Assembly: GCA_019009955.1 (NCBI GenBank)
Contig: CM032230.1
Coordinates: forward strand, 33,820,001 to 33,884,000
Source of the DNA: Riptortus pedestris
Lineage: Eukaryota > Arthropoda > Insecta > Hemiptera > Alydidae
Direction: 5' to 3'
DNA length: 64,000 bases
Positions within the stretch are counted from its first letter, which is position 1. Each line of letters starts with the position of its first letter. The position numbers and the translations under genes are program-made. Below, piece by piece: positions 10,699 through 22,157 of this stretch. The notes beneath the pieces were generated by a model, which saw only the letters and a list, made by a program, of their open reading frames with translations, was not told where the DNA came from and ran no database searches.

Positions 10699-10700
<2 letters not shown>

Positions 10701-10754
<54 letters not shown>
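10701..10754 (+). repeat. (GA)n microsatellite
   Basis: About 27 GA units. The Ser/Leu-rich frame on the minus strand is an artefact of this repeat. In insects such tracts can bind GAGA-type factors. A GC-richer single-copy block follows immediately. Confidence 0.85.
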
Positions 10755-10757
<3 letters not shown>

Positions 10758-10789
10758 AGGGAGAGGGAGGACATTAGTGGAAGGGAGCT

Positions 10790-10950
10790 GATCCGATGAC
10801 GGATGTGCGGCCAGCGATAATCTTCATCTCGTCGCAGGGCCTAAGCTGCTTAGCGCCCTTATCTGTGGGAAATAGTCGCCCGCTCTCTCCCCAGCCCTTA
10901 GCTACCAGCTCGCGATCCACCCTCGCCATGCGCCTGCGCACCGCTCACAT
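10790..10950. promoter_or_regulatory. GC-rich single-copy block, candidate cis-regulatory
   Basis: Marked rise in GC (CTCGTCGCAGGG, CAGCTCGCGATCC, GCGCCTGCGCACC) with a GATA-type site (CCCTTATCTGTGG), placed right after a (GA)n tract. No open frame is convincing. Cut off by a HINE terminus at 10953. Confidence 0.25.
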
Positions 10951-10952
10951 AA

Positions 10953-11086
10953 TTTAGCAGATTTCCCTTTATGGGTAATCGACATTTGTGGTTGTACTCA
11001 TGAGCCGATTTTGCAAGCATTTATTCCTATGTCCTTGGTTCCTACCAAGGATCTGACGTAAATCAGATAGGTTCAAAACATATATC

Positions 11087-11129
<43 letters not shown>

Positions 11130-11150
11130 CATACACACATGTTTCTATCC
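10953..11150 (-). mobile_element. HINE-like element, 3' end fragment
   Basis: TTTAGCAGATTTCCCTTTATGGGTAATCG, GTACTCATGAGCCGATTTTGC, then (AT)n at 11081-11132. It stops after the microsatellite. Confidence 0.65.
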
Positions 11151-11360
11151 TATAGCAACCCATTCAAGTTTGCATATCACATGCATTTGTAGTATATTAC
11201 TAATAATGTATAAATTATTTCGCTTCATTAATATATTTGGAAATTTGCTGTTGTGATCTTTTGTATTCCAATTCTGATTTAACAAATTCAGCTTGAATAT
11301 CATTTGAATTAATAAATTTTTAAGTAGGTTATATTGATAAACAAGAGTATGTACTAATAA

Positions 11361-11890
11361 TTAGAGGGGAGTTCAAAATATCTCTGTTACTATATGTTTG
11401 ATCTAAACATTGATAACCAATCTGGTTGGAAATTTAATTTCCAATAAATATTGTTATATAAATATTTAAAGGCCTAAAATAGATGTGAAAAATGATTTGC
11501 ACATGAGTTAAGGAAATGGATATTGTTAACATGCTCTATTTAAGAGAGTGAAGACAATATCTTTCTTAATATTTATTTTCTCCGAAAGACGCAAGATTAA
11601 ATTCTGTTTGAATCGTATTTTTGAGTACTAAAACGTTGTTTAAATGTATTTGGAATACTATGTGTCGGATCGAAAAAAGTTATGATAACAATCTTGTTAA
11701 ACTATTGATGCTCTACAATTGTTGTTCTGAACATTTTTTCTTAGCTCAAATATTATGCGAGTAAATCGTAATTCATATCTTGTTTTCAGCCTTCATCAAA
11801 CTCCCACTTCTACTAATTGGGTATACACATTAAACTATTAAATCGCTAAAAGCTTATGTACAGCTTAATAAGTCGCGTTGTGTACATTGT
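11361..11890 (-). mobile_element. old HINE-related fragments
   Basis: Two degraded segments, 11361-11470 (TTCAAAATATCTCTGTTACTAT, AACCAATCTGGTTGG) and 11655-11890 (TGTCGGATCGAAAAAAG, TCAGCCTTCATCAAACTCCC). No termini. Confidence 0.4.
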
Positions 11891-12326
11891 GCAGTAAGCA
11901 TGACAGGAACGTGCTATTGAAGGTGAGATTCGTGATCTATCTAGATATTTGACGTTATCTATGTGTCATTCTTATAACGGAACTACACATGGACATGGCC
12001 ACTCTTCTAAAGTACCAAGGATGCCTATTGTTAAATTAGAAATAGGTCATCAATTTTTTGATGAAGTTTTTTTTGAATGATTTTTTTTTCCTTACTGGAA
12101 AAATGTTTGAAGCAGCCGGGAGTCCTTCTGGAATCCCCAAGAATTCTATGCACGTGAGTTGTCAATCATTTCCACTACCTTGTGAGCGTCAAGACCAACC
12201 CACTGGAAACATATTCTCTGTAAGCTAATATAACATAAAGTATTAAGAATTCAGTATTCCAGTCACTATAATCAATTATTATGCATTTGAGCTATAGTTA
12301 TAAAAACAAGCCCAACATGGTAAATA

Positions 12327-12710
12327 AAAAGCCCGTCACGCAGGGGCTGCGTTAATTATGCAGATTTCCCATGTGCTTCACGTATTTGAATTTATCTTAA
12401 AACGTGAGAAGAATATTTGGTATTTAGGCTTCAAATAATGTGTTTCATTATATAACAGCTTACTGATAATAACATGAGGAGTATGGATTTACTTACGGCC
12501 GAAAAGTAAAATATACAAATATCTCGGGCCTACGGAGATATTAAGAATTTCCGAAATCTCCCCTTTAAGTCCCCCCCCCTCCGCGTGTCTGATTTAAGCT
12601 GTTAGGGGACTTAATCTTTAGTTTTACATAAAACGTTTAAAAATCGAGTTCGGTAACGATAAAAAAAATTGCGACCGCTACAGCGTACAGAAAAACGAAT
12701 ATATATATCA
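12327..12710 (+). mobile_element. HINE-like element, 3' truncated
   Basis: Intact 5' terminus (GCCCGTCACGCAGGGGCTGCGTTAATTATGCAGATTTCCC), the variant 5' body (TTTATCTTAAAACGTG, TATTTAGGCTTCAAATAATG), and GATTTAAGCTGTTAG...TTGCGACCGCTACAGCGT. It stops at a very short (AT)n, without the 3' palindrome. Confidence 0.75.
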
Positions 12711-13350
12711 GAATGCTGTTTGTTGTGATGCTGACATGTGATAAAAACGTCAAATATACTGTACCCCTCTTGCTCAGAAATTCTACCTTATTACTCTAGA
12801 ATGCACTTATGGTACGCCTGGTTTAGTAGAAAACGTACTTAAAAGGCTGAAGGCATAAAATAAAAAAAAAATATTTTTGGAGTGACGGTGGAATTAATTA
12901 ATGGAAATAAATTCATTTTGCATTAATTAATGGAAATAAATTCATCTGTTTTTTTTTTGTTTGTTTTTTTTTTATGCCATTTATAGGTGATATAAATTAT
13001 GAAATATTATGAGGGTATCTCTTGCATTGCAATTCATTCTTCAATATTCCATGTATTCAAATTTTATTTTATTTTCCTTTAATTTGTTTATAATTTTTTT
13101 TCTTCTTTTTTATTGATTTTTTCTCTTATTATTCCAAATATATATTTTTTTATATTTTAATAACTGTATGCTAAGAACTTCTTTTATTTGTCTTATGTAT
13201 AGGAAAAAAAATATTTTCGGTATCAAATTACTGTAACTAACCCACGTTGTACGTAATATTGTAGTAAGATACTACAAAGCACAAGTGGAGAGTTTTAAAA
13301 GTATTCTTACTCATTTCAGGGATACTGAGGGGAAAAAATGAATTTCTAAA
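12711..13350. other. AT-rich non-coding, with a 29-bp direct duplication
   Basis: No gene seen. 12893-12921 is repeated at 12922-12948 (ATTAATTAATGGAAATAAAT...), two tandem units. Long T-runs follow. Confidence 0.5.
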
Positions 13351-13357
13351 ATCTAAA

Positions 13358-13530
13358 ATGATTTTTAGAGTGGCGAGTTCGATTCTCGCCTGGGCAAGGG
13401 AATTTAGTTCGTGACGAAATTCATTAAATAAAATCCTGAGTCCCACCCTGGCTAGAAAAGGGTGGCAACCCGTCCCAATTAGCCCTAGTTGCTAAAAGTG
13501 GACGTTAATAAATAATAATAATAAAAAGAT
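13358..13530 (+). repeat. tRNA-derived SINE, 5' truncated
   Basis: Begins inside the tRNA-like head (AGAGTGGCGAGTTCGATTCTCGCC, with a perfect B-box GTTCGATTC), continues with the family body (CCCACCCTGGCTAGAAAAGGG, CCCGTCCCAATTAGCC) and ends GTGGACGTTAATAAATAATAATAATAA. Confidence 0.75.
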
Positions 13531-13639
13531 TTAATGATCATTTAGCTGTAGGTTTATTACAAGGTGTTGTCCTCTATATCAAAGCTTTGGTGTCCTGGGT
13601 TGGATTGTATACAACAAATTTCGTTGCAGATATAATATT

Positions 13640-14100
13640 CTATAAATTTCATTCTATACAATTCCTGAATATTAACCGAGATTTTACTATTCTTAAATTT
13701 TCAGCCTTCATTAAAGCCTCTTTTTCATTCAGCGCACTTAATTAGTAAGCGGGTATCCCAAAAAGTTTTCAATGAAAGTTTGTTGATGGCTTCATCAATT
13801 AAGATTTTATTTTCTTGATTCGAAAATGGTTATTTCATCTATACCATACTTGATATTCATCCGTTTCACTCAATTCTAAAGATCATATTTATTAATGGCT
13901 GAATTCGGACCTAGATTGAGGAGAAGGATAGAGGGCGGGATTCAAAAATCAAAGAACCTCCGTTATTATGAGTTGGACCGAAAATTATTATTAAGCTAAT
14001 CTTGTTGACCTGCTGTTTATGCTTTACAATTACTATACTATACATTTTTTGTAATTAAAATATTAAGCGGGTTATTCGGACGTTCTTGTTTTCAGGTCGT
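13640..14100 (-). mobile_element. old HINE-related fragments
   Basis: 13640-13760 (CTATACAATTCCTGAATATTAACCGAG, CAGCCTTCATTAAAGCC) and 13900-14100 (GGCGGGATTCAAAAATC, CTCCGTTATTATGAGTTGGACCG), with no termini. The complete copy that follows at 14102 lies next to this older material. Confidence 0.4.
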
Positions 14101-14101
14101 A

Positions 14102-14224
14102 TTTTTAGCAGATTTCCCTTAAGGAAAATCAGCTATTGAGGTCGTACTCATGACGCGAGTTTCGAAAAATTTCTTCAAATGTCCATCGATCCTACCCAGG
14201 AGATGACGAAAATGAGGTCCGTTA

Positions 14225-14276
<52 letters not shown>

Positions 14277-14285
14277 TGTTAACAG

Positions 14286-14329
<44 letters not shown>

Positions 14330-15016
14330 TTATATTTATATATTTGTCTGTTAACGCTCTAGCGGTCGCAATTTTTGTTTGATCGTTACGAAACTCGATA
14401 TTTAACCATTTTATGTAAAAAGACAGATCAGGTTCGTTAATGGCTGAAATCGTTCCAGAGGGAGGGGGGTTTAGAGGGGGGATTTTCGAAAATTCGAAAT
14501 ATCTCCGTTATTATGCATCGGATCGAAAAATTGTAAATAACTAATATTATTGAAAATTGAATTTACTATAAATATTGTTATATACATTTATTCTCTATCT
14601 TGAATATTAACCGAGATATTTGCATTTTTATGAAGTCTGTGGTCGGGTATTGTTCGGGTTAGTTCGGCCGTTTTCGTAAGTCGGCTCTGGCGGAAGCTTC
14701 TAACCTAACCTGTTGTTTCTAACATTACTTAACCTTCGTTACTTTGTGAGATTTATGCAAATACGTTCTGTTCATCCGCCCCACCCCTTCTTTAGTTCTT
14801 GGACTACTAAAATTTGAGTTATTAAAATATAAATTATTCTTACAATTCAGAAGCCGTTTCAGTTGGGAGTCTATTAAAATTAACTGAAAGATTTCTTATT
14901 ACCGTTTGTATTTACTTATGGTGGTGTTGTGTTACCAGTATGCAGATTTCTCTATTGTAAAACTTCACATTGGAAATCTGCTTAGTTTACGCAGCCCCTG
15001 CGTGACGGACTTTTTA
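14102..15016 (-). mobile_element. HINE-like element, complete copy with two (AT)n blocks
   Basis: Starts TTTTTAGCAGATTTCCCTTAAGGAAAATCAGC and ends GCAGCCCCTGCGTGACGGACTTTTT. The (AT)n is split in two by AGAGAGTGTTAACAGACACACA, a duplicate of the element's own GTTAACAGACA segment. This suggests slippage or unequal exchange inside the microsatellite. Confidence 0.8.
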
Positions 15017-15073
15017 ATTTAGAAATAGAATGGAATATATATTGAGATAGAATCAGTAGTGTGTATTGTCAGT

Positions 15074-15123
15074 ACGTGGGAAATCTGCTCAATTTATCCA
15101 GCCCCTGCGTGACTGACTTTTTC
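15074..15123 (-). mobile_element. HINE-like 5' terminus only
   Basis: ACGTGGGAAATCTGCTCAATTTATCCAGCCCCTGCGTGACTGACTTTTT, a solo 5' end 58 bp beyond the complete copy's own 5' end. Two 5' ends in tandem. Confidence 0.6.
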
Positions 15124-15129
15124 TCACGA

Positions 15130-15613
15130 GGAACGGCAGATATAGTTTTTAAAAATAAACAACTACCAATTAAGTGTGTAAAGTCTTTAATAAATCTAGC
15201 CTGCGTTCAACAATTTCCTAAGTCTTATTTTAAAGATCCAAGGAGACAAGAGAAGAATATTTTCCCCATTTAATTAATTAAATGTTTTACAATTTTTAGT
15301 GTGTGTGTGTGTGTGTATTTGTCTGCGATGTGTTTTATACATGATATATGCCTGTTTTGATGAACAGATGTTATTGAAATTACTAAATTTTCTTTTAGCT
15401 TATATATTTACCGTCCTTTTTTGTTCTAAGATGTGTTCGTGTTTCTTGTTTCTTTTCGAGTTTTCTGTTCCGTTTCCTTAGACTTGTTCTTTATATTATA
15501 CCTTTTTTTTTTAATTTTGGTTAGTTGTTTTTTTGTTTTGGTCCCTCCCCCCCCTCCAAGTTTAAGAAGAGCCATCGTGGCGGAGCTCTATATAAGAAAT
15601 AAATAAAAAAAAA
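15130..15613 (+). mobile_element. possible LINE 3' UTR/tail
   Basis: T-rich stretch with (GT)n near 15299, ending GGCGGAGCTCTATATAAGAAATAAATAAAAAAAA, the kind of AATAAA/A-rich tail seen at the 3' ends of LINEs. No coding part is left. Low certainty. Confidence 0.3.
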
Positions 15614-16259
15614 TTCCCCAAGACTACTAATCAATGATATTGACCTAAAATCGGTCAATGTTGTAAAAATATTTTCTTTCGGAATTTTTTTAATTTAAAA
15701 AAAAAAAACTTTTTTCTTTAAATTTTATTATAGGTATTTTACCACCACTTATTTTTGTATATTTTGATCTGCTAATGATTTTTTATAATTTATTCTAATA
15801 TAACCAGTGACAAATGAAATGTTATGACTTTGTAGCAGTGCATTGATTAATGGAGTTGCTTGGAGATTGAAGTTCCCCAGCGAAGTGACAGGTCCTCAAT
15901 AATGACTATCGCTATGCATTGGTGAAATTTTAAAACTTCCGCTACGAAAAATGGCTCTCATTGAACTTCATTGACTTTGATGTTTCTTCTTATCTTATTT
16001 TTTTTTCTGTTTTATGTTTCAGAGAATTGAGATCTTAGTGTAATTAGTTCACGGATTTCATCTATCTGTTCAATCTTTTGCTATGACTGATTAATAGAAG
16101 CATTGTCATATCCTGTTTGGTTTACTGCAACAGGCACTCAATGTGGAAAAAAAAAATTAAATGTTTGTTCTATGATACTTGAATACGAGCGCAGATTGAT
16201 TATCACTTGACAAGGAGACACAATAAATCAATATAAACTAATTAACCAAATAATCGTCT
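15614..16259. other. single-copy AT-rich sequence
   Basis: No gene or known repeat seen. The part from about 15830 has more balanced composition and may belong to the regulatory block that follows. Confidence 0.35.
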
Positions 16260-16694
16260 GACAGGTAAACGCAATTAGCAGAAGCGTCTCGGGGAAATTC
16301 GGATTATGGCAAACGGAGAATATTTGTCAAGACGCTCCGCCCGACGTGTCAAAGCCATGGACCGCTCAGAGCCGAGTGACATCCCCACATACATATATAT
16401 TTTTTATTTTACAAAAGACACCCACAGGACCTGACAGGACCCCTATTGTTAAACAATACCATTGTCTTGTATTGTGCTTTGTTTGGCAACAATACTGATG
16501 GTTATCCCCGTCGGACCATCAATCGCCGTCAAGCGGTCGCCCTGTTAAAGAGTCTTTCATGTTCTTTTTATTTTAGACGAGTAATTACCCCTTGAAGAGC
16601 CGGGGGGATTTCCCAAGGGTGTCAATGGTGTACATTGAGTACACCCACCTGTGGGATAGGTTGCACGGGCCGTAAGTGTCAATAGCAGGCTCCG

Positions 16695-16749
<55 letters not shown>

Positions 16750-16990
16750 AGAGAGTCAATGAATTTCACAAGTCAACGGTCAGGTCGAAAGCTCGTTATA
16801 ACTCATTCTCCAAAGCCTTTCCTGACATAATGATATGCGGCGTCTTTCCTGTTCGACTCTCAATAATGGTCATTCTTGTCAGGTGCAACGACATTGTGAA
16901 CTTTCAGCCGTGCTTTCTCCCAATGCCATCAAGTAGGCAGCATGTTCTTGGGGCTGGTTTCTTGAGAGCAGGAGAAGGAGATCAGATCTA
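16260..16990. promoter_or_regulatory. candidate enhancer: Sox-type cluster, Dorsal/NF-kB-like site, E-box
   Basis: GC-balanced, single-copy and split by a (GA)n at 16701-16753. Between 16445 and 16493 there are five ATTGT/ACAAT cores plus CTTTGTT. The first two form the perfect palindrome ATTGTT-A-AACAAT. GGGGATTTCCC at 16604-16614 fits the Rel/Dorsal consensus. GTGTAC-ATTGA-GTACAC (16628-16644) is a perfect 6-bp inverted repeat. CACCTG lies at 16646-16651 and GTAATTACC at 16581. No frame looks coding. Motif density is the only evidence. Confidence 0.4.
16701..16753 (+). repeat. (GA)n microsatellite
   Basis: Nearly pure GA repeat inside the candidate regulatory block, with one interruption near 16744. 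The Ser/Leu-rich minus-strand frame is its shadow. Confidence 0.85.
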
Positions 16991-17214
16991 AAAGAGTTTA
17001 GGAGCATTATTCTCTGAGCTATGGACCGTGAATTATGGGGACTTTTTTATGGGTCGTAAAATAAAATGAGATACTTTAAAAATACTAAGTTGCATTACTC
17101 AACTCAATTTTCCGCCTTATCATTTTATTATAAGCATAAAAAAATCTATTGCGAGTACCTCTTGACTTGCTTGTACTCATATTAAATTAAATTATCAAAA
17201 TGTTTTGTTGAACT

Positions 17215-17570
17215 TCATTTAAAATTATTTTCTATGAGAGTGATACAGGATATCTCCATTACAATGTATCGAATCGAAAAATGCCATAGGACATAACTTT
17301 AGATCATTTCAAGATAAAACGAAAAGATCGTGTACAATAATTGAATCTCTAATAAGTACCGAGAAATTTTCAATTTTCTTTGTCCATTTCTAAACACCCT
17401 CCCCTTCTTACCCGTTTAAATAAAAAAAGGATGTGTACTACCAGACGCTACAACCATTCCGTGGAATTTCAACATTCTAAGTCTAACCGTTTTTGAGTTA
17501 CGTGCGTATGTAAGTTGGGAGTTTACGTCCAGATTTAAAATGTTGGAAGTCACCCTCAACCATGTCTAGA
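17215..17570 (+). repeat. old interspersed repeat related to the 56-57 kb arms
   Basis: ATATCTCCATTACAATGTATCGAATCG, GTACTACCAGACGCTACAACC and GGAATTTCAACATTCTAAGTCTAACCG correspond to 56085-56360 and, in reverse, to 60480-60600. Probably an older relative of the HINE-like family. Confidence 0.4.
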
Positions 17571-18130
17571 TTGAAAAATGAAATTTAAACATTACAAGGG
17601 TAGATAAGACATAAGGTAGAAAGAGCTGTTGGTGTACTTTTATTTATGGGAAACTTCCAATTAATCGTTGTAACTATTAGGCATTATTATGATTGCTGAT
17701 TTGAAATCAAAATTAAACAGCACAAAATAATTTGATCTAAGACGGCCATATCACGCCCGGGTTATTTGTTTTTCCGACCATAATTTCTTCGATCTTTCAT
17801 TAATAAGAGCTCTCAAATTTATATACCTTCAGAAAAAGGTAAAACTTCAAATTTACGTAAACGCCATGAGACCACCTGTCAATGAAGGGAAAAGAATATC
17901 TTCGACTGATCAAGCTGGGAGTACTGGAGCTACGTTAGGAAAATTGTTGAACATGTTTCCTCATAGCCATTTGTGGCATTAGAAACCTAAGTTTGCTAGT
18001 TCCTCCCTCATAAGCAATGCTACTTAATTGGCTGAATTTCTTCATCCGAAGAGGACGGATAGAATAAATTTAGTATATCATTTCGAGGTTTTAACCTAGA
18101 TATAGCCTGACTCCTAGTCACTCTACTACC
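17571..18130. other. single-copy sequence, nothing recognised
   Basis: No convincing open frame, splice-bounded exon, RNA gene or repeat. Confidence 0.35.
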
Positions 18131-18251
18131 ACTGCGCTCATACAGGTTACTGCTAAGAAAAAATGGTGAACCCTTCTTGGAGGAAAAAGGGCTAAGGAAG
18201 ATATTTGGAGCAGTTAAAGCTTCAGAAACAAATTCACTTATGTATGGGCTA
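18131..18251 (+). pseudogene. LINE relic (post-reverse-transcriptase segment)
   Basis: Encodes FLEEKGLRKIFGAVKAS and then MYGLFE before a stop. The ER-K-x-LRKI-FG-V-K pattern is the segment just after the reverse transcriptase in many LINE families. Only about 35 codons survive. Same segment as at 22158 and, more weakly, at 51606. Confidence 0.45.
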
Positions 18252-20280
18252 TTTGAATAGCAAAGCTGAGCAATTTATCTCTCAAGTAGAATTGATCATA
18301 AAAACTTCATGAGAATTCATGTTGTTTTAAACTGTGAGAGAACCATATTTTTTGAAATATTCTTTAAGGTAAGTAATATTTAAGGAGAAGATAAGAAAAT
18401 ATTATTTTTTGAATGTCATTAAATGTATGTATTTTGGAATTGTCTTCCGGTTAAAGTATAAACAATTTAAGTGTAACAAAATTTAATATTCCCAGTGTCA
18501 GAAAATAAAAAGATCGGAAAATGATTACCAGTTATTTATTTTTAAATTTCCCTTACCCTTTTTAAATGCAAATGCGCATGTGGCGGTTTTTCAGAAAACC
18601 AGCTCCGCGGCAGTAAGTAGGAGAAATACTCTCAGCCTTAGGTAAAGTACTAACATCTTTCTTTATCCTCCGGGAATCGGGAATCTAAAGTGGCCCAAAT
18701 GAAGTTTTCTATCATGGAAGAATGTGAACGGAAAAGGACGGTCGTTATCTGATGAATCAAGAAACTCGTTCCAATTCAATCGCCATATAAGCTGAGTTAT
18801 CAATATGGCGGTTTACATGCATATTGCTGTCCTGTGTTATGATATTCAAGCCGATTTTTCCATGTTGATTTGTTATACTTTCATGTTCATAACAATAAAA
18901 GCTGATCGAAGAATTCCAATGTGATACACTTGAAAAACCGACAGTGACAAAAAATGTTCAGACCTACGATTTTATAGTTAAAACCGGGACATGTTTTATT
19001 CAATATATTGGCAACGTTTTTTATAATACCTACACTTGTATTCCAAGTGGGAAGAGGAGCAGGCATTTGCAATATATTAACATATCCCTTAAGAGTTTTG
19101 CCATTATACGACCGATTATTTTTAAGAGAACTAATCTCGATGATGAAAAGCTCCAAGAAACCTTGTTAAAAAAAATTTCAGAACCTGAGCCAATCAATCT
19201 TAAAAGGTCAAAACATATCTCATGGCCTGATGAAAAATGGCTTAAGCACTGGAGTGCAAAATGGAGGATTATCATATAGGTTTTCCCGTCATAAATGTAG
19301 GATATCGATCTTGCGAGATGCCCCAAATCATACTATCGTAGTCTAGGTAGCTATTAAAATGGTGATTTATAAACGTACTCAACAAAATAGGGTACTAGTC
19401 TCTGAACAGCTTAGAAAAATAAATAAATTGAGAATTGCAAAGAAGTGAAACGTTACTAAAGGAAAGGCTCAAAGAGATTGCCCGGCACTGTAACATAGTG
19501 TCTAATCGGTTCAAAAAGAAGGCAAGAATCTGAGATTGAAAACCAAAATGCTATTTGTGGAAGCTCGGATTACCAGAACACATTGAACTAAAGTACATGG
19601 AAATACAATGTTGTACGTTGAGAAATTATGGCACGGAGCATGTTGTCGAGGTTTATTTTTGAGTTCACCAGTAGGACTGAATTAAAATACTCCTCAGCCA
19701 AACAGGAGACAGATCTTAGAGACTCAATATTTTTATATGCTAATCAACACCGCCAAAAGATGAAAACTTAATAAAAGAAAAGAAAGTCAAGTACAGCAAG
19801 ACTATTATTTTTTTTGCTTCCCCTGGCACTGGTTGTGTCATTGCCACTTTCTCATCATTTGGGGTATAACTTATTTTCCATATTTTTCTCATTAACATTA
19901 TTATCGATCATCTTCTTCCAGTATTGCATGAAGGTTTTGAATGCATTATTGTTTTCCGGAGAGCTAACCATATCCGCTTTGGCCTAACTTATAAATATAT
20001 TATTTTATATATATATATATATATATATTATTTTTTACGAACTATAATTAAGTATATTTGATTAGAATTTCCATTAAAATATCTAGAAAAATCTAAACTA
20101 TTAAGTGTCATACATATTTTATTGTTCATACCTAATTAAAACATTATATTTTCAACATAATAGTTTTATTAACTTTATCATCATTATCTTGGTTCTTGTT
20201 TTTACTCATAAATAGGCATAACAATACTAAAAAAACAAAATAAAGAGAAGAAGAAATTTTTTTTACAATGTTAGCTCAGA
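18252..20280. other. mostly single-copy, no supported gene
   Basis: Frames of about 90-110 codons at 18887-19326 are open on both strands but match nothing I recognise and lack convincing splice context. A short (AT)n lies at 19996-20030. 18560-18800 is somewhat GC-richer (CCAGCTCCGCGGCAG). Confidence 0.4.
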
Positions 20281-20284
20281 TAGG

Positions 20285-20640
20285 ATTCGCGGAGTTTGAG
20301 ACTAATTCTTAAATATTTAAAAATGTTGATATATACGTCCCTAGTTGCACTATTTAGAATATTATGAAGTTGCGAATTATCAGTTTGATGTTAGATGAAT
20401 GGTAAATACTGTTCTCTGAAAGGGGAGTAAATAGGGCAATGAAGCATTATATGATTAATGTCCTCTTTCATATTTAAATTACAGAGCGTGCAAATTTCTT
20501 TTGGGTTAAAATTGCCCCCCCCCCCAGTAACCCTTTTCATTGAAAACTTTATATAATACTTTCTAGTGAATGGATGGTTTATGCCTATGGGGGATATTTT
20601 ACATAGCATAATCAGAGCATAGCTGAGAGAAATTCAGAGA
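20285..20640 (-). pseudogene. LINE C-terminal zinc-binding region, frameshifted
   Basis: On the minus strand: ...ISPIGINHPFTRKYYIKF..., a poly-G interruption, then CTLCNLNMKEDINHIMLHCP followed by YSPFREQY. The C-x2-C...H-x3-H...C pattern is the zinc-binding motif at the C-terminus of LINE reverse transcriptase proteins. After a stop, a shifted frame continues with ILNSATRDVYINIFKYLR, matching the family's C-terminal (F/Y)-(I/V)-K-x-S-L-K-(L/I)-R stretch. The element is 5'-truncated and broken. Confidence 0.7.
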
Positions 20641-20899
20641 AGATTTCTGAGGGAAAGAGATTACGGTATAGTCGAACAAGGTTTGCAGAAAAAGTAACAA
20701 ACTTTAGACGGACACCCCGAATACAGTCTTTTAGTTTAAGGTAAATAAAATCGACTATGCCAAAGTGTTGGCGATAATCAAAGACCCCAGGAGGACTCCA
20801 AAGGATTTTACATGAGTGTCATCCACCAAAGCAGCATCAGCAGCGTCATCTGGTGACGATATAAATCATCAAGTGCTACCAAAAAAAAATCTGAGAAAA

Positions 20900-21260
20900 A
20901 TAAAGGAAGAATAAGTGTGCGGGAGGGTGCCATTAAGATCCCCTTTCTAGATGGTTAGCGGAGAGTAAATGGTATGGAGTGAGAGGCCGGGGGTGTTTGA
21001 CTCCAGCCGCTAATTGTAGACGGAGCTGGGCTACACGCGACCTCTGCCTGACCCCGCATAGATAACCCTTATCTATACCCTCCCGTCTCTAATCCAGTTA
21101 TACTACCGATAGCAACACTCCCCCTCACCATGTATTTATACACGTCCGGGGACTCGTCAAGGGGGATACGTCACCCGATCGGCTCATTCAATCCGATGCC
21201 GAATACGGTCTAAATAGCCGATTAAGCTCCTCCGATATTGTCTAGTTGGAGTTTCCAAGA
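20900..21260. promoter_or_regulatory. GC-balanced block with a GATA palindrome, candidate enhancer
   Basis: Single-copy, about half GC and without a good frame. 21058-21076 is a perfect inverted GATA pair, ATAGATAA-CCC-TTATCTAT. A second interesting stretch is ATACGTCACCCGATCGGCTC. Motif and composition evidence only. Confidence 0.3.
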
Positions 21261-22150
21261 TGAGCTTCGGAATAGAAACGCCTGATTTATCGGTGATCAA
21301 CTGCTGTGAAGCAGAAATGGAGTTGTGACCCAAAACTCAACAAGCTGTTCCAGGAATCATTGACAATTGATTGAACACATTTATTAAAATAACTATATTC
21401 TTCTTCTCCTTGCATGATATATTTTCCAGCAGTCTCCTCGTCACTTTTCAAGTCGCTAATTTTCGGTAGCTCTTGCGCAACCTATTTAGGCTATACATAG
21501 CCTCAGCTATTGTTCATCCAGTCCCCGGACTGCCAAACACGATCAACAGAAGTGACAGAGTGTAGACCTGAAGAGCTATAAAAAAATTGCACCTCGAAGA
21601 ATGACGAGAAGCCCGCTGGAACAGATAAGTCGGTGCTGAGAAGAAGAACACTTCGCCAAGAGAGTAGGTCAACGAAGCATGGAAATAACTACAGCATTTA
21701 ATAAAAGGTTGGTTATCCCAAAAAAAGTCAACACAGATTTCTTTTTCTCTAATAGACCAATGATAATCAGCATTATCTTTTTTATTTCTGACATGCCTGT
21801 GACAGTGTGCACAGACTGATATTTGGGGTAAAACACCAGGTCTAACAAACTTATCAGAATGTCAAGAATATATCTGAAAGGGGTTGTTTGGCTCTGAGGC
21901 GGCTTAAGACAAAGACCCATTGGCATCTATAGCATTTGACCTTGCACTTGAAGTGAAAATCCGGGAAAATTGAACAAAACCTTTCAGTACTTTATACAGA
22001 AGTTTCATACAGTATACCTGTTGATTCCCGCAGTAATGGGTGGTGTTCTGTAATAGTTTACACTTGCAGGAGGCGATCTAAGTAAAATAAGTACTTGAGA
22101 ACCTCATTGCAGACCGGAAAGACTGCTTAATCAGGCAGATAGCGTGAAAA
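21261..22150. other. no gene recognised
   Basis: Moderate composition and no splice-bounded frames that I trust. Possibly decayed LINE sequence upstream of the relic at 22158. Confidence 0.3.
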
Positions 22151-22157
22151 TCGTCAT

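Noticed and set aside
18944..19279. 111-codon + frame and overlapping - frames
   Set aside because: Looked at as a possible gene, but there is no recognised motif, both strands are equally open, and no promoter, splice or poly(A) context is visible.
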